NCBI RefSeq assembly: GCF_000149955.1
Contig: NC_030986.1
Span: forward strand, 305,298-369,297
DNA from: Fusarium oxysporum f. sp. lycopersici 4287
Taxonomy: Eukaryota > Ascomycota > Sordariomycetes > Hypocreales > Nectriaceae
Direction: 5' to 3'
DNA: 64,000 nt
Positions 31,803 through 43,035 of the stretch are shown here, piece by piece; within the stretch, counting starts at the first letter, position 1, and every line of letters begins with the position of its first letter. Below the pieces are notes generated by a model, which ran no database searches, was not told the origin of the DNA, and worked only from the letters and a program-made list of their open reading frames with translations. The translations under genes and the position numbers were made by a program.

Positions 31803-34800
31803 ATGGATGATACGACTTGCAATGAGTCGCTGGAAATACAAGATGATCAGGAAAAGACTTTGTTTGTATGCGACACATGCCATCGACAGTTCTCGCGATT
31901 TGAGCATCTGAAGCGACATAATCAGACCCATACTGATACAAGGGCCATCAAATGCACCCACTGCAACAAAAGATTCAGTCGCAAGTAAGTACTGTCTCCC
32001 ATTAAGAACAATCGCCCCATCTGAGCCATGTTGATAAGTGATATACTGCTAATCGATTTTCAGAGATGCAGCACAACGGCATGAAAGGTTACATGAACGC
32101 CAAGCACCCGAAGGCGTACAGAACTCAACTGCTTCGTCACTGCGCCGAACGTGTACGCCTTGTTCTAAATCACGCATCAAATGCTCAGGAGGAACACCAT
32201 GCACTCACTGCGCCGTGAGGAACTTTGCGTGCTCTTACCTGCCCCGGAAACGACGGGAACGTCAAATCATGCTCACCTCTGAAGGGCAGGGTTCTGCAGG
32301 TGGAAGAACGGCATCAACTGTGCAGTCGCCTGGTACTGTAACCACGCCTGGGGCCACGCTCGATTTGCCTGAAACTTCGACGCGTCAACAAAACGTGACT
32401 TCTGTTGTTCGAGTCCAGACAAATCTGGTACAAAATGATCAATTTACCACAAACGACGGCCAAAGCTCGTCAGTGGATAGCCATCTTAGGCGTGAGCCTG
32501 AAAGGCCGACAAGTATCGTTGGTGACATCCCAGACACATATTCATTACCCACAAACTGGCTACCATTTGACGATGTCCCACTAAACAGTTCATTGCTGCA
32601 TAGTCTTAACAGCATGCCCCGTCTAGCATCTGAAGTCGATGATGCATCCGCAATTGCTCCCCAGAGCCTCGAGACGCAAACACCGTTTCCAATTCTCCCA
32701 GGAATACATGAGCAAACCTTGCAGCATGACCATGTTTCTGCTTTGATTGCTTCCATGGCCTCAAACAAGCCAAGGAAAACACAATCTTCGGGCATTAGCG
32801 ACAATTCTGCGCTTCCCAGCACTCAAGCCACGCATTATTCAGATGGAGCGGGATTCAGGGAAAGTCGAGCAGAGAGACACATGCGCCAACGACGCGCTGC
32901 TTATGCTGAAGACCATGGGCCAAGTCCGGGCCATCAGGTGCACACATCGTGGCTGGGTGACCTAATTGCCAAAGTTGCGGTAGCGAGCACAAGTACCGAG
33001 GCATCCAGTGACGTTCCAGAAAGTATCTTCGTGGAACTCATGTCGAGATTGGACTCACATGCGACCAGCTCCCATATTCTTGCCGACTTTGCCGCGTACA
33101 AAGAAAGTCTGCTGGCGAAAAGTACCTTTCAACTATTTATCAGTCTCTACTTCGAGCACTTTCATCCGGTAAACCCTTTCGTTGACAGATCACATTTGTC
33201 TATCCCCCTTTGGGGCTGGAGCTTGTGCCTAGCTACCGCTGCAATTGGTTCTAAATACTTTGGTTCCGAAGAAGTCAATCGCTTTGGAGATTGCTTATGC
33301 TGCATCCTGCATGAGCTCATGGCAAGAGAAGTATATAAATCGTCATCTCATCATCTGACAAGAGTCTAGCTGACTTCGCATAGCTCGATTTTGTCAACTC
33401 CCAGGAGCCGTTACCTTACATACAGGCCCGGATCTTGGCATCAGTTGGGCTCTGTCAAAGTCGCCAACCGGAGCTACTCAGATACGGATACAACGCCTCA
33501 GCCATGGCAGCACAAGCATGTCTTCGGCTTCGCTTACTGAGTGAGGATGACAATATCGGCTCCTATGAGGATGATCAGAGTCTGGAGCAGGAGTGGATCA
33601 CTTGGCGATTTCGAGAGACACGAAGAAGGACGGGCCTTTTCGTTTGGGTAAGTAGGTCGTTTCTTTGCGAATCATGGTCCGTTCTGATACTTCGTATAGT
33701 TAACGAGTTGCTACTTTGCTCTGGCTTCTGAGCATCACCCGTGCTTGTTCCCCGACCAGCCTCAAGTTAGACTTCCATGCCGCGAGGAATTATGGGCGGC
33801 TGAGTCTCCGCAGGCTTGGTCTACGGCAAGGTCAGAAGTTGGAGATGCTGATTCAATAGCTTTCTCCGCCGAAGAAGCCTCACGACCGACAGTGCCTGAA
33901 GTTACAGTCGAGCTTTGGCGAGACTTGAAGTCGCGGCATTCGTCCAATTCCTTTGCGACCATCGTCATCATACACATGCTGGTCTATCGGAGATGGAGCG
34001 CCAACGAATATTTGGCTGATCTAATTCACGACATACCACAAACGAATCTGTCAAACATCTATGTACCTGGGAGAAAGTACCTTGGGTCAGTGCCCGAGTA
34101 CATTAAGTGGCGCAATCAGTGCTGTGACTGTTTGGATGTACTGCACTGGGAAGCACTCAGTCTATCAGCCAAGGCAGAAGGACTTGAAGGGCCGACACTA
34201 CTGCATCTCCATCTAGCTCGCCTATCACTTCTCACGCCGGTCCAAGACCTTTTTGCGATCGCCCATCAGAGTACTCTCTCAGGGACGGCTCACATGACTC
34301 CGAGTAGTCTCTATCATCACGGCACTTCCAAGCTAGATCCAAGACAAACTATCAAGATCTGGGCGACTCAAGATCGATATAAAGCTCGCCTCGCAGTGAT
34401 ACATGCTGGGGCTGTTCTGTGGCATGTGAGGCGATACTCATCAGACTCAATTGTGGAACCGTTTGCTCTCTTTCTTGCAGCACTGGTGCTCTGGGCCTAT
34501 GGGCAAACTTCCAACATTCGAAAGCTTTATGAGTCTGCATGCATGAGAGCGCAGTCTCCAGTGAGCGAAAACGAGGATTCAGTGATCTCTGCAACTACGA
34601 CACATGGTTCAGTAGAGAACCGTGCGACGCACGATTATATCTCGAAGCGGCGAATGCCCAGCACCATGCAATTGGACAGGCCGATGGATGATGAACTTGT
34701 TCAGTACTTCATAAGATTTGGGGAGGGCCTACGTCTTCCACTTGAAGGAGTAGATGACCTGTGTACAGCTGAAGGCCCGTTACAGATACTGCAAGAGGTA

Positions 34801-34896
34801 TCAAGTCTACTGATGGAACAGCACAAGCCTTGGGGTATTTCCGATGCATATGCTAGATTTCTACAAGACCTACAAATGCCGCAGTGGCAAATATAA
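31803..34896 (+). CDS. Transcription factor with two C2H2 fingers plus a Zn2Cys6 cluster
   Basis: Exons 31803-31984, 32064-33330, 33384-33647 and 33700-34896 give 969 residues. Two classical C2H2 fingers (C-x2-C-x12-H-x3-H, FVCDTCHRQFSRFEHLKRH and IKCTHCNKRFSRKD...) occupy about residues 20-70; intron 1 splits the second. A binuclear cluster follows at about 80-110 with spacing C-x2-C-x6-C-x5-C-x2-C-x6-C (CTPCSKSRIKC...CAVRNFAC) and a basic linker RKRRER. A long Ser/Thr-rich linker leads to the fungal-specific TF domain (YFEHFHPVNPFVDRSHL, LPYIQARILASVGL, WRFRETRRRTGLFVW). Splitting into shorter frames is due only to introns. It is probably a nuclear regulator of nearby or carbon-metabolism genes; the target is unknown. 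Confidence 0.88.
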
Positions 34897-35180
34897 ATGC
34901 ACTATGGACTGGGAGAGGCATGGGCTTTAAACTCGTCAGAATGGAGCCAACATGATGTATCTAAATTACTCATTCATTATTACATCGAAATGATCACTGA
35001 TAAATTCCCATGTATGGGAGTCGCATGTGTAACTATTTGTGCTTGATAATTCGTGTTGAGGATCCTATTCCGACAAAATATCATGGCTAGCAAGTCTTTT
35101 CCATAGCCATAGATAGAAGAGATGAAAAACTCCTTATCTATATAAGGGTCCTCGCGGCTACCGAGAAGTTTGCATCAGCT

Positions 35181-36964
35181 CTAAACCTTATCCACACGCG
35201 TTTCCTGGTTGTTATCATAGGCATCGACGTGATAGGTCTTGAACATCCTCGTAGGGAGTTTGGCCTCGAACATCAAGTCGAGTTCCTCGTAGCTGCGACC
35301 TCTTGTTTCGGGAAGGCGGAAGAAAGCCCAGACAACACTGAGGCACGCAAAGGCGAACCAGAAGAATCCAGTTTTACCTGCGATCCAAGTGTTAGTATTT
35401 AAGAGCCAAGAGATAGAGGGGATCTACAAACCTTTCCAGTTCCAAGCAGAAGGGTTCATCATGTACGGCTGAATGACATTGGCAACAATCTGTGCCAGGT
35501 AGTATGAAGTTCTAGCCAAGACCACGGTCTTGGATCGCAGACGTGTAGACGAGACTTCTGCAGGGATTGCCCATCCAATAGGCCCAACGGTAAGAGAGAA
35601 GGTAAGCAGCCAGATCACGCAAAGGATCGACTGAACCCACTTAACGGCTGGATTGTGAGTATTGGTGGCTAAAGCACCGATGATGAGGAGCCACATGCTC
35701 ATGGCACTCATGCCTGCGAGATACAAGTTTCGACGGCCGATGTGTCTCATCAAGAACCAGGACGCAATTGTGCCACAGAACGCCATTGCAGTACCGCCAA
35801 GATTGAGATTGTACGAGGTCTCCGAGTCCAATCCTGCTTGCTGAAAGAAGTACGTGGCAGAATAGGCGAATTGGGCACCGCAGGTAATCTGACCAAGGAA
35901 CGCCACACAAGCAATCTCAGTACGGCGTACATCAGCCGGCTTAAAGCAATCCCAGTATGAAGTGCCTTCTGCAATTCGTTTCTCGGTCTCGTTTGTGTGG
36001 ATCATCAGCGCAACGAGAGGCTTTGCTTGGGGCTTCTCGTGAGCGGCCATGAGGCGGAGGACACTCTTTTCAGCCTCGTCGTATCGACCCTTACGAACTA
36101 GGAACCAAGGGGACTCTGGCATGAAGATGCACGCGGCAAAAAGAAATGGGATCCAAAGCCATTGCAGAGCAAAAGGAATCCGCCATGCCCAGTCGTTGTC
36201 CCACTCAATGAAGCTCTTGAGGACTCCAGCACCAATGAGCTGGCCTGTTGCGAAGCACATGTTGGTGTAGGCGGTGAGGTATACGCGGAGAGGAAGCGGA
36301 CAGAGTTCTGACGCATAAGCGGGACCGATCGTGGCAAAGATGCCCCAAGGAAGACTTGGTCGCGAATTAGCCGAGGGACTCGAGAGAATACGCAGTGTAA
36401 AGGGGAGGGAGGTTGCTTGGCTTACCCACAGAGAATCTGTCCCACTGCCTGAAGCTCAACAGACATGCCGAAGAACGAGACCATGACAAAAGCAGTCATC
36501 AACACGACGCCGAGAAGGAAAGCAGGCCGGTACCCAAAGCGCTGAATGATGAACCCATTCAAGATGGCGCCAACGATGGCACCGGCTTGCGGACCGCTCC
36601 CCATGGCACTCTGCCAGCGGGCCGGGATCTGATAAGTTTTGGTTGCATCCTCATATTCTCCAAATCGACGAGCGTAGGTAGGATAGGCATAGAGCGAGCC
36701 GATCAGGATTGTATCATAGCCTTCCATGATAATGGAGAGTGAAACAACGAGGGACCAGGCGACAGCCCATGGGTAAGACTTGAGGGCTTGGCGAACAGTG
36801 AGAGCATGCTCATGCGCATTTGCTGCCTGGGCTTCGTCCAAAATATCTTCCCAAGGGCCAGCTCGGCCAGACATGATGTCAGGATTCCCCTTTTCGTCGT
36901 GTGTATCGCGCCTAGCTAGGCCTTCGTTGTGCTCGACCGAATGAGAAGAGATGGTCTTCTCCAT
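35181..36964 (-). CDS. MFS sugar transporter, maltose/alpha-glucoside permease type
   Basis: Exons 36964-36426, 36354-35432 and 35377-35181 give 552 residues. The start at 36964 sits in ACCAGCCATGG, a good context; an in-frame ATG at 37006 would add 14 residues. After a hydrophilic leader, MEGYDTILIGSLYAYPTYARRFG and YQIPARWQSAMGSGPQAGAIVGAILNGF match fungal maltose-permease-type carriers. PWGIFATIGPAYASELCPLPLR, PESPWFLVRKGRYDEAEKSVLRL (PESPR-like) and PETRGRSYEELDLMFE (sugar porter C-terminal signature) follow. It is a 12-TM plasma-membrane proton symporter of oligosaccharides. It is divergent from the GH36 alpha-galactosidase, suggesting uptake of alpha-galactosides for intracellular cleavage. 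Confidence 0.9.
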
Positions 36965-37758
36965 GGCTGGTACGGTAGTTCTGTTTAATGCTGCGAGTGA
37001 AAACAAACACTGATAGTAGAAAAGGGGATAGGGGTGAGAATGTCTGGTCTTGAAGACGGAGAGCGCCCGAGCTCTATGTTTTATACTTGCAAAAGATGAA
37101 TGCCTGACTCTGAAGATTTAATGTCACTTTCAGCCGGGGTGCTTCGAAGTCGCATGAGAGCCGAACTAGCTCTCAAGCCCCATGGGGAAATGTCATGGCA
37201 TGACCAGAATGCGGAGAAGCAGGCCGCATCGGTGCCATGCTCTCCAATGTGAGGCATTGGAGAAGCGTAAAGAGTGTACACTGATCTAGGCGCAAGACTA
37301 GGTTGGTCCACAAGGTTCTTCGGGATTTCGTCGTGTTCTTGACCCTCTAGTCCCTAAGGCTACACCTAATCCGGGACAAGCCTCGTTGGTTAGTATCATG
37401 TCGGACAATCCACCCCCACAACGAAAGGCCGATACTGAACTACTGACAGCCACTAAATCATTACGACCAATCGAACTTTGGTATTCGCCATGGATGGGTT
37501 CGCTATTATCCCTCATCCCACCCCCACTCTATATTTCCTAGCATCAGGGCTTCCTGGTCCTTCCTCTGAAGTGCGAGAAACAGAAGCAGGGGCAGGAAAT
37601 CAACGCCAGTATTGAGGGGGGTAAAGATGGAGAAATGTTTGGATGAGAAGGGATCTGCATTTCTAATATGTATAAGAGAAAGTGTAGTGTGACCAGTTCT
37701 CTATCCAATTCTGCGTCGTCCACTTGGTTCAAATCCTTACATCCTCATCGTCCTTCCA
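36965..37758. promoter_or_regulatory. Divergent promoter, sugar permease / alpha-galactosidase
   Basis: A shared intergenic region of about 790 bp. A TATAAAA on the minus strand at 37085-37079 lies about 115 bp upstream of the permease start. A TATAAG at 37671-37676 lies about 83-88 bp before the galactosidase start. Shared control is likely but no specific operator was identified. Confidence 0.5.
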
Positions 37759-39900
37759 ATGGCACATAATACTATTTTCATCTCCTGGCGAACCACCTCG
37801 CTGACCATAAACTTGACCAAAAATGAGTTAGGGGCAATCTGTCTGTATGAGATTCTTCCCTTGAACCATTGCCATCAGAAGTCGGCTTCACGCCTTTTTG
37901 CCTCGTCTGAGCTACCACTCGTTAGTGTCAGGCTGAGCGGCGAAGGCAATACCAACGACAAGACGGCAAAGTCACTTGTTGGCGGTTATCTGTCTTCGAG
38001 GCTGAAATACAAAAGTCACCAAGAGAGTCAAGATGGTGATGTGCACAGATTGAGCATCCATAGTGAGGATGAAAGGGCGGGAATCTCGGTGACTGCTCAT
38101 TTGAGCGTACACAGAGATGTGCCTGTTCTTAGGTCAGCCGTCACAATCATAAATGAATCCAAGTCATCGGATGTCATCGTCACCCAGATTTCATCTTTGA
38201 CCATCGGTGGCCTCACAACAAGTTCCAACGAATGGAACAAAGACTACGTCCTTAGGACATCGACCAACAGCTGGTTTAGAGAGGCTCAATGGCGCAAACA
38301 TTACCTACCTGACATTGGCATAGACAAGAACGGTATTTGCGAGCTACCTGATGGCCACTCAGGATCGCAGGCAACCTTTAGTCTCCAGAACAGGGGATCC
38401 TTCTCAACTGGCTCACACCTGCCTATGGGCATATTGGAGTCAAAGGAAAACTCGGATACCTGGGCTTGGCAGATCGAACACAATGGATCCTGGAGATGGG
38501 AAATTGGCGACTACAAAGACAGCATCTATGTCGCAGCTGGAGGTCCAACCAAGGCGGACCACGATTGGAGACATACCCTGCATCCCGGAGACAGCTTTAC
38601 CACGCCCCCGGTCTCGCTGACCCGTGTCTCCGGATGTTTTCAAGATGCTATTCGGGCACTAAACGAATACAGACGACGAATCATACGGCCGCATGACGAT
38701 AACAAAAGGCTTCCGATTATTTTCAACGACTACATGAACTGTCTCATGGGTGACCCAGATGAAGACAAGATCGAAGCTCTACTTGATCCTGTGTCCCAGT
38801 CAGGTGCCGAATACTTCGTCATTGATGCCGGATGGTACGCTGATGACAGTAACTGGTGGGATGACGTTGGCTTGTGGGAACCTTCCAAAAAGCGATTTCC
38901 CTCTGGCTTCAAAACGCTGATGGAGAAGATCAAGAGCAGAGGTCTCATTCCAGGGCTATGGCTGGAGCCGGAGGTCGTCGGTGTACGCAGTGTCGTCGGT
39001 GACAGACTACCGGAGGACGCCTTCTTTCACGAAAACGGGCAGCGCATCGTTGAGAGAGGAAGATTTCAACTCGACTATCGCCATCCAGAGGTGCGAGCCT
39101 GGATGACCAAGGTTGTTGACAGACTTGTGCTCCATTACGGCGCTGGGTTCTTCAAGTTCGACTACAACATCGAAGTCATCCAAGGAACCGATGCTCCGGG
39201 CTCTTCATCCGCCGGAGCCAACCAGCTCCTGCACCAGAGATGTTATCTCGACTGGGTCCGGTCACTCCTCGACAAGCATCCAAACCTTGTGATCGAGAAT
39301 TGCTCCAGCGGCGCACAGAGGATGGACTACGCCATGCTATCAGTTCACTCTCTTCAGTCCACTAGCGACCAGCAAGACCCTGTCCTGTACGCAGCCATCG
39401 CCGCAGCTCTGCCAACATGTGTTCTGCCAGAACAAAGTGCGAGCTGGGCATATCCTCAGCCGGAATGGAGTGACGAGCTCAATGCCTTTACTGTAGTGAA
39501 TAGTTTATTGGGGAGAGTCTATCTCAGTGGTAGACTTGATCACTTGAGCCCTTCGCAGATGGAGCTCATCACTGAGGGGATGCATGCCTACAAGACCATT
39601 CGTCAGTATCTTGTAACGGCGCATGCTATCTGGCCTCTGGGACTACCTCGTTGGCATGACGACTGGATCTCGCTGGGCTTGGAGACTGATAATGGTCTGT
39701 ACCTTTCAGTGTGGCGAAGAGGCGGTAGCTGCTCAAAGGAGATACCGTTGCCAAGATTGGCCGGATGCGGCAAGGCCCAGGTAAATGTCCTGTATCCCAA
39801 ACGACTACCCACCCAAGCCATCTGGAACGAAGGACATGGTATTCTAGAGCTCAAACTTCCTGAGACGAGATGTGCTCGGGTTCTTCATATTACTAGCTAG
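37759..39900 (+). CDS. GH36 alpha-galactosidase
   Basis: A single exon of 713 residues, the normal size for fungal family GH36 alpha-galactosidases, which remove terminal alpha-linked galactose from melibiose, raffinose or galactomannan fragments. An N-terminal beta-sandwich (to about 320) precedes the catalytic barrel with YFVIDAGWYADDSNWWDDVGLW, GLIPGLWLEPEVV and FQLDYRHPEVRAW. The nucleophile is Asp468 in FFKFDYN. ENCSSGAQRMDYAML follows, with acid/base Asp537 in STSDQQDP. No signal peptide is seen (MAHNTIFISWRTTSL), so the enzyme is probably intracellular and depends on the adjacent permease. All catalytic residues are present. Confidence 0.95.
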   Translation: MAHNTIFISWRTTSLTINLTKNELGAICLYEILPLNHCHQKSASRLFASSELPLVSVRLSGEGNTNDKTAKSLVGGYLSSRLKYKSHQESQDGDVHRLSIHSEDERAGISVTAHLSVHRDVPVLRSAVTIINESKSSDVIVTQISSLTIGGLTTSSNEWNKDYVLRTSTNSWFREAQWRKHYLPDIGIDKNGICELPDGHSGSQATFSLQNRGSFSTGSHLPMGILESKENSDTWAWQIEHNGSWRWEIGDYKDSIYVAAGGPTKADHDWRHTLHPGDSFTTPPVSLTRVSGCFQDAIRALNEYRRRIIRPHDDNKRLPIIFNDYMNCLMGDPDEDKIEALLDPVSQSGAEYFVIDAGWYADDSNWWDDVGLWEPSKKRFPSGFKTLMEKIKSRGLIPGLWLEPEVVGVRSVVGDRLPEDAFFHENGQRIVERGRFQLDYRHPEVRAWMTKVVDRLVLHYGAGFFKFDYNIEVIQGTDAPGSSSAGANQLLHQRCYLDWVRSLLDKHPNLVIENCSSGAQRMDYAMLSVHSLQSTSDQQDPVLYAAIAAALPTCVLPEQSASWAYPQPEWSDELNAFTVVNSLLGRVYLSGRLDHLSPSQMELITEGMHAYKTIRQYLVTAHAIWPLGLPRWHDDWISLGLETDNGLYLSVWRRGGSCSKEIPLPRLAGCGKAQVNVLYPKRLPTQAIWNEGHGILELKLPETRCARVLHITS

Positions 39901-40547
39901 ATAGGGCTGCTCATAAGTAACTAGATAATTGATCTATTGAACCTCTGCTTCACGCCCACGATCACTCCCAAAACCTTCGCTTTCTCTCGGCTGAATTATT
40001 TCTCTCTTGATCTTGTGTATATACGAGAGGGTACAGACGTTGCTCGACTGGCTTGCAGGCAGAGCACGGACTCGTCTAGAGCTGCGAGAGATAGTACAGG
40101 GTATCATATCGATTAGCCCTTGACCCTTTGGGCTTCTTCTTTTACATATCTTATTCTTTCTTCTAATATTCTTCATTTCTTCCCCTGCCCACTATTGCTT
40201 TTTTTGCACATATTTTATGTCTTCTTGTATCCATATTTAATATTATTTAATCATTCCTTAAGATAACTCAATACGGTAGCTAGCTATTAATAAAGTTCAT
40301 GGAACCCATGTCCAACGGGAGAATTGAATAGCGCAGTAGCAGCACCGGAGAACAGGGATGTAAATATATTATTCCGACCGAATAGAGTTTGGCGATCTTC
40401 TTTACCGACTGTTCCGGGTGGAAACCAGCCGTGCCACCTTGTTTTATTTCTCCTTTGACTACTCCATTAATGGACTTATATAGTAGTCGTACTCATACTA
40501 CGGGCAGTTGTTGACTCGAGAACATCCATTGAACTGTTTGCGACACG
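39901..40547. promoter_or_regulatory. Intergenic; promoter of FAD oxidoreductase gene
   Basis: About 650 bp with a pyrimidine-rich AT-rich segment at 40130-40270. A TATATAG at 40477-40483 lies about 65-71 bp before the start at 40548. No gene is seen; 39934-40176 on the minus strand is a non-domain frame. Confidence 0.45.
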
Positions 40548-41965
40548 ATGGTTTCATCCAAACTCCTCTTCTTGGCAGTTATTGCCGTGGTGCAAGCTAT
40601 CGACGTTGACGTCGCGGTCGTAGGCGGCGGTGGATCTGGTGGTTATGCCGCCGTCCAGCTCCGAGAGAACTATGGCAAGAAGATTGTAGTCATTGAGAAG
40701 CAAAAGCAGTTGGTACGTAGAATACATAACCTCTTAATGGAAGAACGACTGACATATCGTAGGGTGGCCACGCACAGTCTTGGTACGATCCAGTCACGGG
40801 AAAGGCGTACAACTATGGCGTCGACGCCTTCACGAACATCACCGTCTCAATTGATTTCTTCAAACAACTCAAAGTTCCCATTGGGCCAGTCCAGTCTGAA
40901 CAAGTACGAAATTTGTACGTCGACTTCAAAGATGGCAAAACAGTCGACTACACGCCTCCAACCACGAAAGAGGCCGCTGATGCTATGGGAAATTATCGTG
41001 ACCAGTGGCTCAAGTACACCGACATCCTCTTACCTACCAGCGAGAACTTCCCACGAGGTGACAAGGTTCCGTCGGATCTTCTGCTGTCTTGGTATGAGTT
41101 CGCGCGCAAGTACAAGGCAGAGGCTGCGAGTCCAAGCATCTGGGATACTGTTGTCGTCGATCTCAACACTGCGTTGATGATTGATGTTTGGAAAGCATGG
41201 AATCCCAGCGTAGGATCGTTCCAGCCAGCATCGGGTGATAACACAGAGATCTGGCAGAAGGCTGCTAAAGTTCTAGGTAAAGATGTTCTCTATGAAAGTG
41301 AAGTAGTCTCGGCTCAGCGAAGCAAGAGCGGGGTCAAGCTTCAGGTTAGAGATAAGGATGGGCAAGTCATCAACATCAACGCCAAACGACTTCTGATCAC
41401 TATCGGGCCCGAGACGATCAACCCAAAATACTTTGACTTGAACAGTGAAGAACTGGAAGTCTTCCACTCCGCTGCCGGCAACCGCTATTACACTGGCATC
41501 GTATCTCACCCGTCATTGCCTGCAGCTGAGATCACCAATGTTGTCCCAGCTGCCATCAACGAAAACTATCTCGCGTATCCAGCCGTCCCCTTCCAAGCCT
41601 ACTTTCACTATAAAGGAAACTCTTCCACCGGACCTATCCACCGCGCTTTGGCTATCGTTCCGAGGGACACTTCGATTGAGGATGCCAAAGGCCTTATCCG
41701 CAAATCCCTTCAGAATCTCATTGATGCGGGAACAATCCCAGCTGGGAATTCTACCGATCTTGATTTCAGAACGTTTTCGGATCATGGTCTTTTATACAGG
41801 CGCTGGTCTGCTGATCAGCTGCGTGGTGGTATCTTTGCAAAGGCGAATGCTCTGCAGGGACAGCGATCGACTTGGTATACTGGGGCTTTCTGGATGAACA
41901 ATGATTGTGTCATGTTGTGGAACACTACCAACGCCATCCTGAAGGAGATGCTCAAAGATATTTAG
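40548..41965 (+). CDS. Secreted FAD-dependent oxidoreductase (amine-oxidase-like)
   Basis: Exons 40548-40712 and 40763-41965 give 455 residues. The N terminus MVSSKLLFLAVIAVVQA is a signal peptide, so the protein enters the secretory pathway. DVAVVGGGGSGGYAAVQL is the GxGxxG FAD-binding fold, followed by the acidic strand end KIVVIEKQ and GGHAQSW, as in flavin amine oxidases and the beta-cyclopiazonate dehydrogenase-like group of fungal flavoproteins. Later signatures are the strand NAKRLLITIGPETINP and the C-terminal FAD contact WYTGAFWMNNDCVMLWN. A His-linked covalent flavin cannot be judged. The substrate is unknown; the gene has no obvious partner except the sugar genes upstream. Confidence 0.8.
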
Positions 41966-42360
41966 ATGAACGTCTCTTTGTCTACCAAGTTCTTGAGAAT
42001 CTGAGGCATCTGAACTCCCTTCTTTTCACTTCTTGACAGCGGCGAGTACGGTGCGCTGGAAGTCAATTCCTGCTTTACCTAGTTCAAATATCAATATATT
42101 GCTACAAGATTCGCAGCATACAGTGAACGGAATGAAGAATCACTCGCTCACAGACCGTTGTGTAGCGGAGGTTTAAGGCAAGACGGTTAGTATGACTGAG
42201 ACTTTGCAACCAACATTAACAACTTCTTAAACCATCACTAAACCAAGGCATTGTAGCTCACATTCAACAAGACTTTCCTCCCATAAGGCATGTAACTGAT
42301 AAATGGGTGAATGGGCGTGGCAGGACTCCTGTGTCTAACGACTTAATTCCAGTCTATATG
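41966..42360. other. Intergenic, no gene seen
   Basis: About 400 bp between the FAD oxidoreductase and the methyltransferase pseudogene. No supported feature. Confidence 0.4.
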
Positions 42361-43029
42361 CTACAAGCTACTACTGTTTTGACCCCAAACCCAATGCAGA
42401 TTGGTACCAACCTCGACCCCATTCTCAGTCTCTTTAGTGACCATTTCAACCAGCGATTTCACCCCGCTCTCGATCAAACCCAGGCTCCCTTCCTTGTCCA
42501 ACAATAAAAGACCATTGAGGCTTCGTGCCAGGTACTCTAAAGCCACTCTAGTAATGACTGGGGTCAGATCAGGTCTTCCCAAAGTGACGAAGACCTTTTC
42601 GTCTACTTCCTGCAAGCCAGCCTCTTGAAATTGACTTGGTAGGAGGACAGGGCACCTTGAGCAGGTCAGCAAACATTTCATGAAAACACCTTTTAGGGAT
42701 AAGGATCTTAGGCACTTAGATAGGATCACGTCCGAACTTGACGGCCGCTGCGGACTCGATACTCTTCCACTCATGGAGGGCAGCCGAGTATGGGTTACTG
42801 GCATATCTTTAGGCTTCTATCTCGGACCAGAACAGATACCCATCCGGCTTGAGCAGTGTTTTCAAGTTCTTCACAGCCAAAAGCGACTCGTCCTTCGTCA
42901 ACGCAGCATAGAGTAACTTTACATGTACTAAGTCGTATGTTCCCAAATACTCTTTCGGGAAAGGCTCCAGCACGTTGCCATCCTGTAGCTTGACATTTGC
43001 CGGCAATGAAGCAGGGTCGTGGAACTATT
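42361..43029 (-). pseudogene. Remnant of a class I SAM methyltransferase gene
   Basis: Reading from 43024 the minus strand gives FHDPASLPANVKLQDGNV, EPFPKEYLGTYDLVHVKLLYAALT and NLKTLLKPDGYLFWSEIEA, i.e. the post-II, motif III and motif IV part of LaeA-like fungal methyltransferases. A stop follows at once (42809-42811). Beyond it the homologous sequence continues in other frames (NPYSAALHEWKSIESAAAVK, then QFQEAGLQEVDEKVFVTLGR and EYLARSLNGLLLL in the 42804-42361 frame). The SAM-binding motif I lies beyond the 5' break and is absent; a stop directly precedes the first recognisable part. With a lost 5' end, a stop and at least two frame changes this is a pseudogene. It lies head-to-head with another pseudogene. 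Confidence 0.75.
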
Positions 43030-43035
43030 TCCGGG

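Noticed and set aside
35181..36964. Considered as the missing quinate permease of the qut cluster
   Set aside because: Motifs (MEGYDTILIG, YQIPARWQ) match maltose/alpha-glucoside permeases, and it is paired with an alpha-galactosidase, separated from the quinate genes by other loci.
42361..42804. 147-codon minus-strand ORF as an independent gene
   Set aside because: Its C-terminal part is homologous-looking to the end of the methyltransferase whose middle lies in the adjacent frame; it is part of the pseudogene.
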